NCBI GenBank assembly: GCA_030278955.1
Contig: JAOANR010000003.1
Location: forward strand, 28,597,227 to 28,661,226
Source of the DNA: Hygrophila difformis
Lineage: Eukaryota; Streptophyta; Magnoliopsida; Lamiales; Acanthaceae
Reading direction: 5' to 3'
Length of the DNA: 64,000 nt
The first letter of the stretch is position 1. Each line of letters begins with the position of its first letter. The notes beneath the pieces are model-generated. The model was not told where the DNA came from. It saw only the letters and a program-made list of their open reading frames with translations, and did no database searches. Below, piece by piece: positions 63,241 to 64,000 of this stretch. The position numbers were made by a program, and so were the translations under genes.

Positions 63241-64000
63241 ACCCGCGGGTCAGGGTCTCTGACCCGGGTCTGGGACGGGATTTTTAATCCCAATTCCTTT
63301 CTTTCCCTTTCATTAGACCGAGAGCTTCTCCTTCTCCATTCTCTTCACTGTCGAGCGCCATTCCACCCGCCACCAAGCGCCACTCCGGGCTCAAGAACCC
63401 TAGTTCTTCCAACTTTGGGGATTTCTCTCAAAAGTGCTCAAATCCTTCAATTTAGGTAAGAATGGCTATCATAATTCAATTATTATCATATTCTAGTGAT
63501 TTGGAATGCATTAGTTTTGGTATTTGAGTTGTTGCTTAAATTTTAGATTTTGTTAGAATGTGGGATTAAATTTGATTTTAATTGTCTAAATCATAGTTTG
63601 AACTTGAACAAAATATTGTAGAACATGGATTGAAAGCATATTATGAAATTTTTGGGTTACAATTAAAAATTTGAATTTTTATTTATTAAAAATCTGAAAA
63701 TTTCTTTTAAGATGGTTAAAATGGCGTTGCTAAATGTGTTAGTTGGTATAAACTTTATTAAACATGCTATTTTAAATTCTATTGGAAGCATATGCTATAT
63801 ATATCATGTTAAAATTACCATGTTCTTCATAATACGAGTTAAGTGGAGCATACTTTTTATAAAACTCTTTTATATAATATAAGTAATTAAAATAGATTAA
63901 TTTATCATCATAAATTTAAATGAGTTTAAATATTAATTTAAACCATTTATGATGAAATAGTTTATTATTTAGGATTATTTTTGTTTTATAAATCTGGAAA
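63241..64000 (+). other. Athila 3' region with a possible 5' splice site
   Basis: A CT-rich stretch (63295-63360) and CAATTTAG|GTAAGAATGG at 63455 look like an untranslated exon with a donor site, followed by AT-rich intron-like sequence to the window end. No protein is visible. Confidence 0.35.

Larger units (their letters stand above)
54752..64000 (+). mobile_element. Athila-type Gypsy retrotransposon, truncated by the window edge
   Basis: A roughly 1.9-kb 5' LTR, a PBS matching the tRNA-Asp type used by Athila elements, gag, protease, reverse transcriptase, RNase H and integrase on the plus strand, then at least 1.6 kb of 3' non-coding sequence. The 3' LTR is not reached. Gag carries stops and frameshifts; protease-pol is nearly open. 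Confidence 0.88.

Noticed and set aside
62388..64000. Envelope-like gene in the Athila 3' region
   Set aside because: No frame over 90 codons, no signal peptide and no membrane segment seen before the window ends.

Overview
The window is nuclear DNA from a flowering plant, probably a eudicot. Evidence: one intronless group-D MAP kinase kinase gene lies in AT-rich DNA packed with plant-type LTR retrotransposons (Copia, Tat-type and Athila-type Gypsy), LINE fragments, a tRNA-derived SINE family, Mutator-like (MULE) elements and Stowaway-type MITEs. I cannot name the species. No rRNA, tRNA gene or CRISPR array was seen.

Layout. 1-0.79 kb: the possible last exons of an unrecognised gene. 0.79-10.27 kb: a MULE with long inverted ends and a 9-10 bp target duplication; a LINE fragment sits in its left arm and a composite of a short-LTR (TRIM-like) element and a Copia element in its interior. 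11.24-12.26 kb: a second MULE. 13.2-13.8 kb: a LINE remnant. 15.19-30.08 kb: a 14.9-kb Tat-type Gypsy element with 668-bp LTRs and 5-bp target duplication; its 3' part carries an antisense gene that I resolve into nine exons encoding a plant mobile domain (PMD-like) protein. 30.4-31.0 kb: a 5'-truncated LINE with 17-bp duplication. 31.8-34.5 kb: a deleted Gypsy element. 36.9-37.06 kb: a SINE. 37.3-38.3 kb: the MKK9/MKK7-like kinase, the only clearly intact host gene. 38.5-44.2 kb: a young Copia element with intact gag and pol, inserted about 190 bp after the kinase stop codon. 44.2-54.7 kb: MITEs, two more MULEs, foldback elements, SINEs and a 2-kb imperfect palindrome. 54.75-64 kb: an Athila-type Gypsy element, cut by the window edge.

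How parts relate. Most sequence is nested transposon DNA. Four observations go beyond ordinary annotation: (1) the Copia insert inside the TRIM-like element has exactly the structure expected of a 2-LTR circle recombined at the primer binding site; (2) the antisense gene of the Tat element keeps a phase-consistent nine-exon structure with its own TATA box; (3) the Tat LTR carries four exact GCC-box motifs (AGCCGCC) upstream of its TATA box; (4) the young Copia element has LTRs beginning TA and ending CA, and a primer-site-like sequence matching a tRNA-Ile anticodon arm rather than a tRNA 3' end. All splice sites, boundaries and homologies were read by eye and none was checked by a search.
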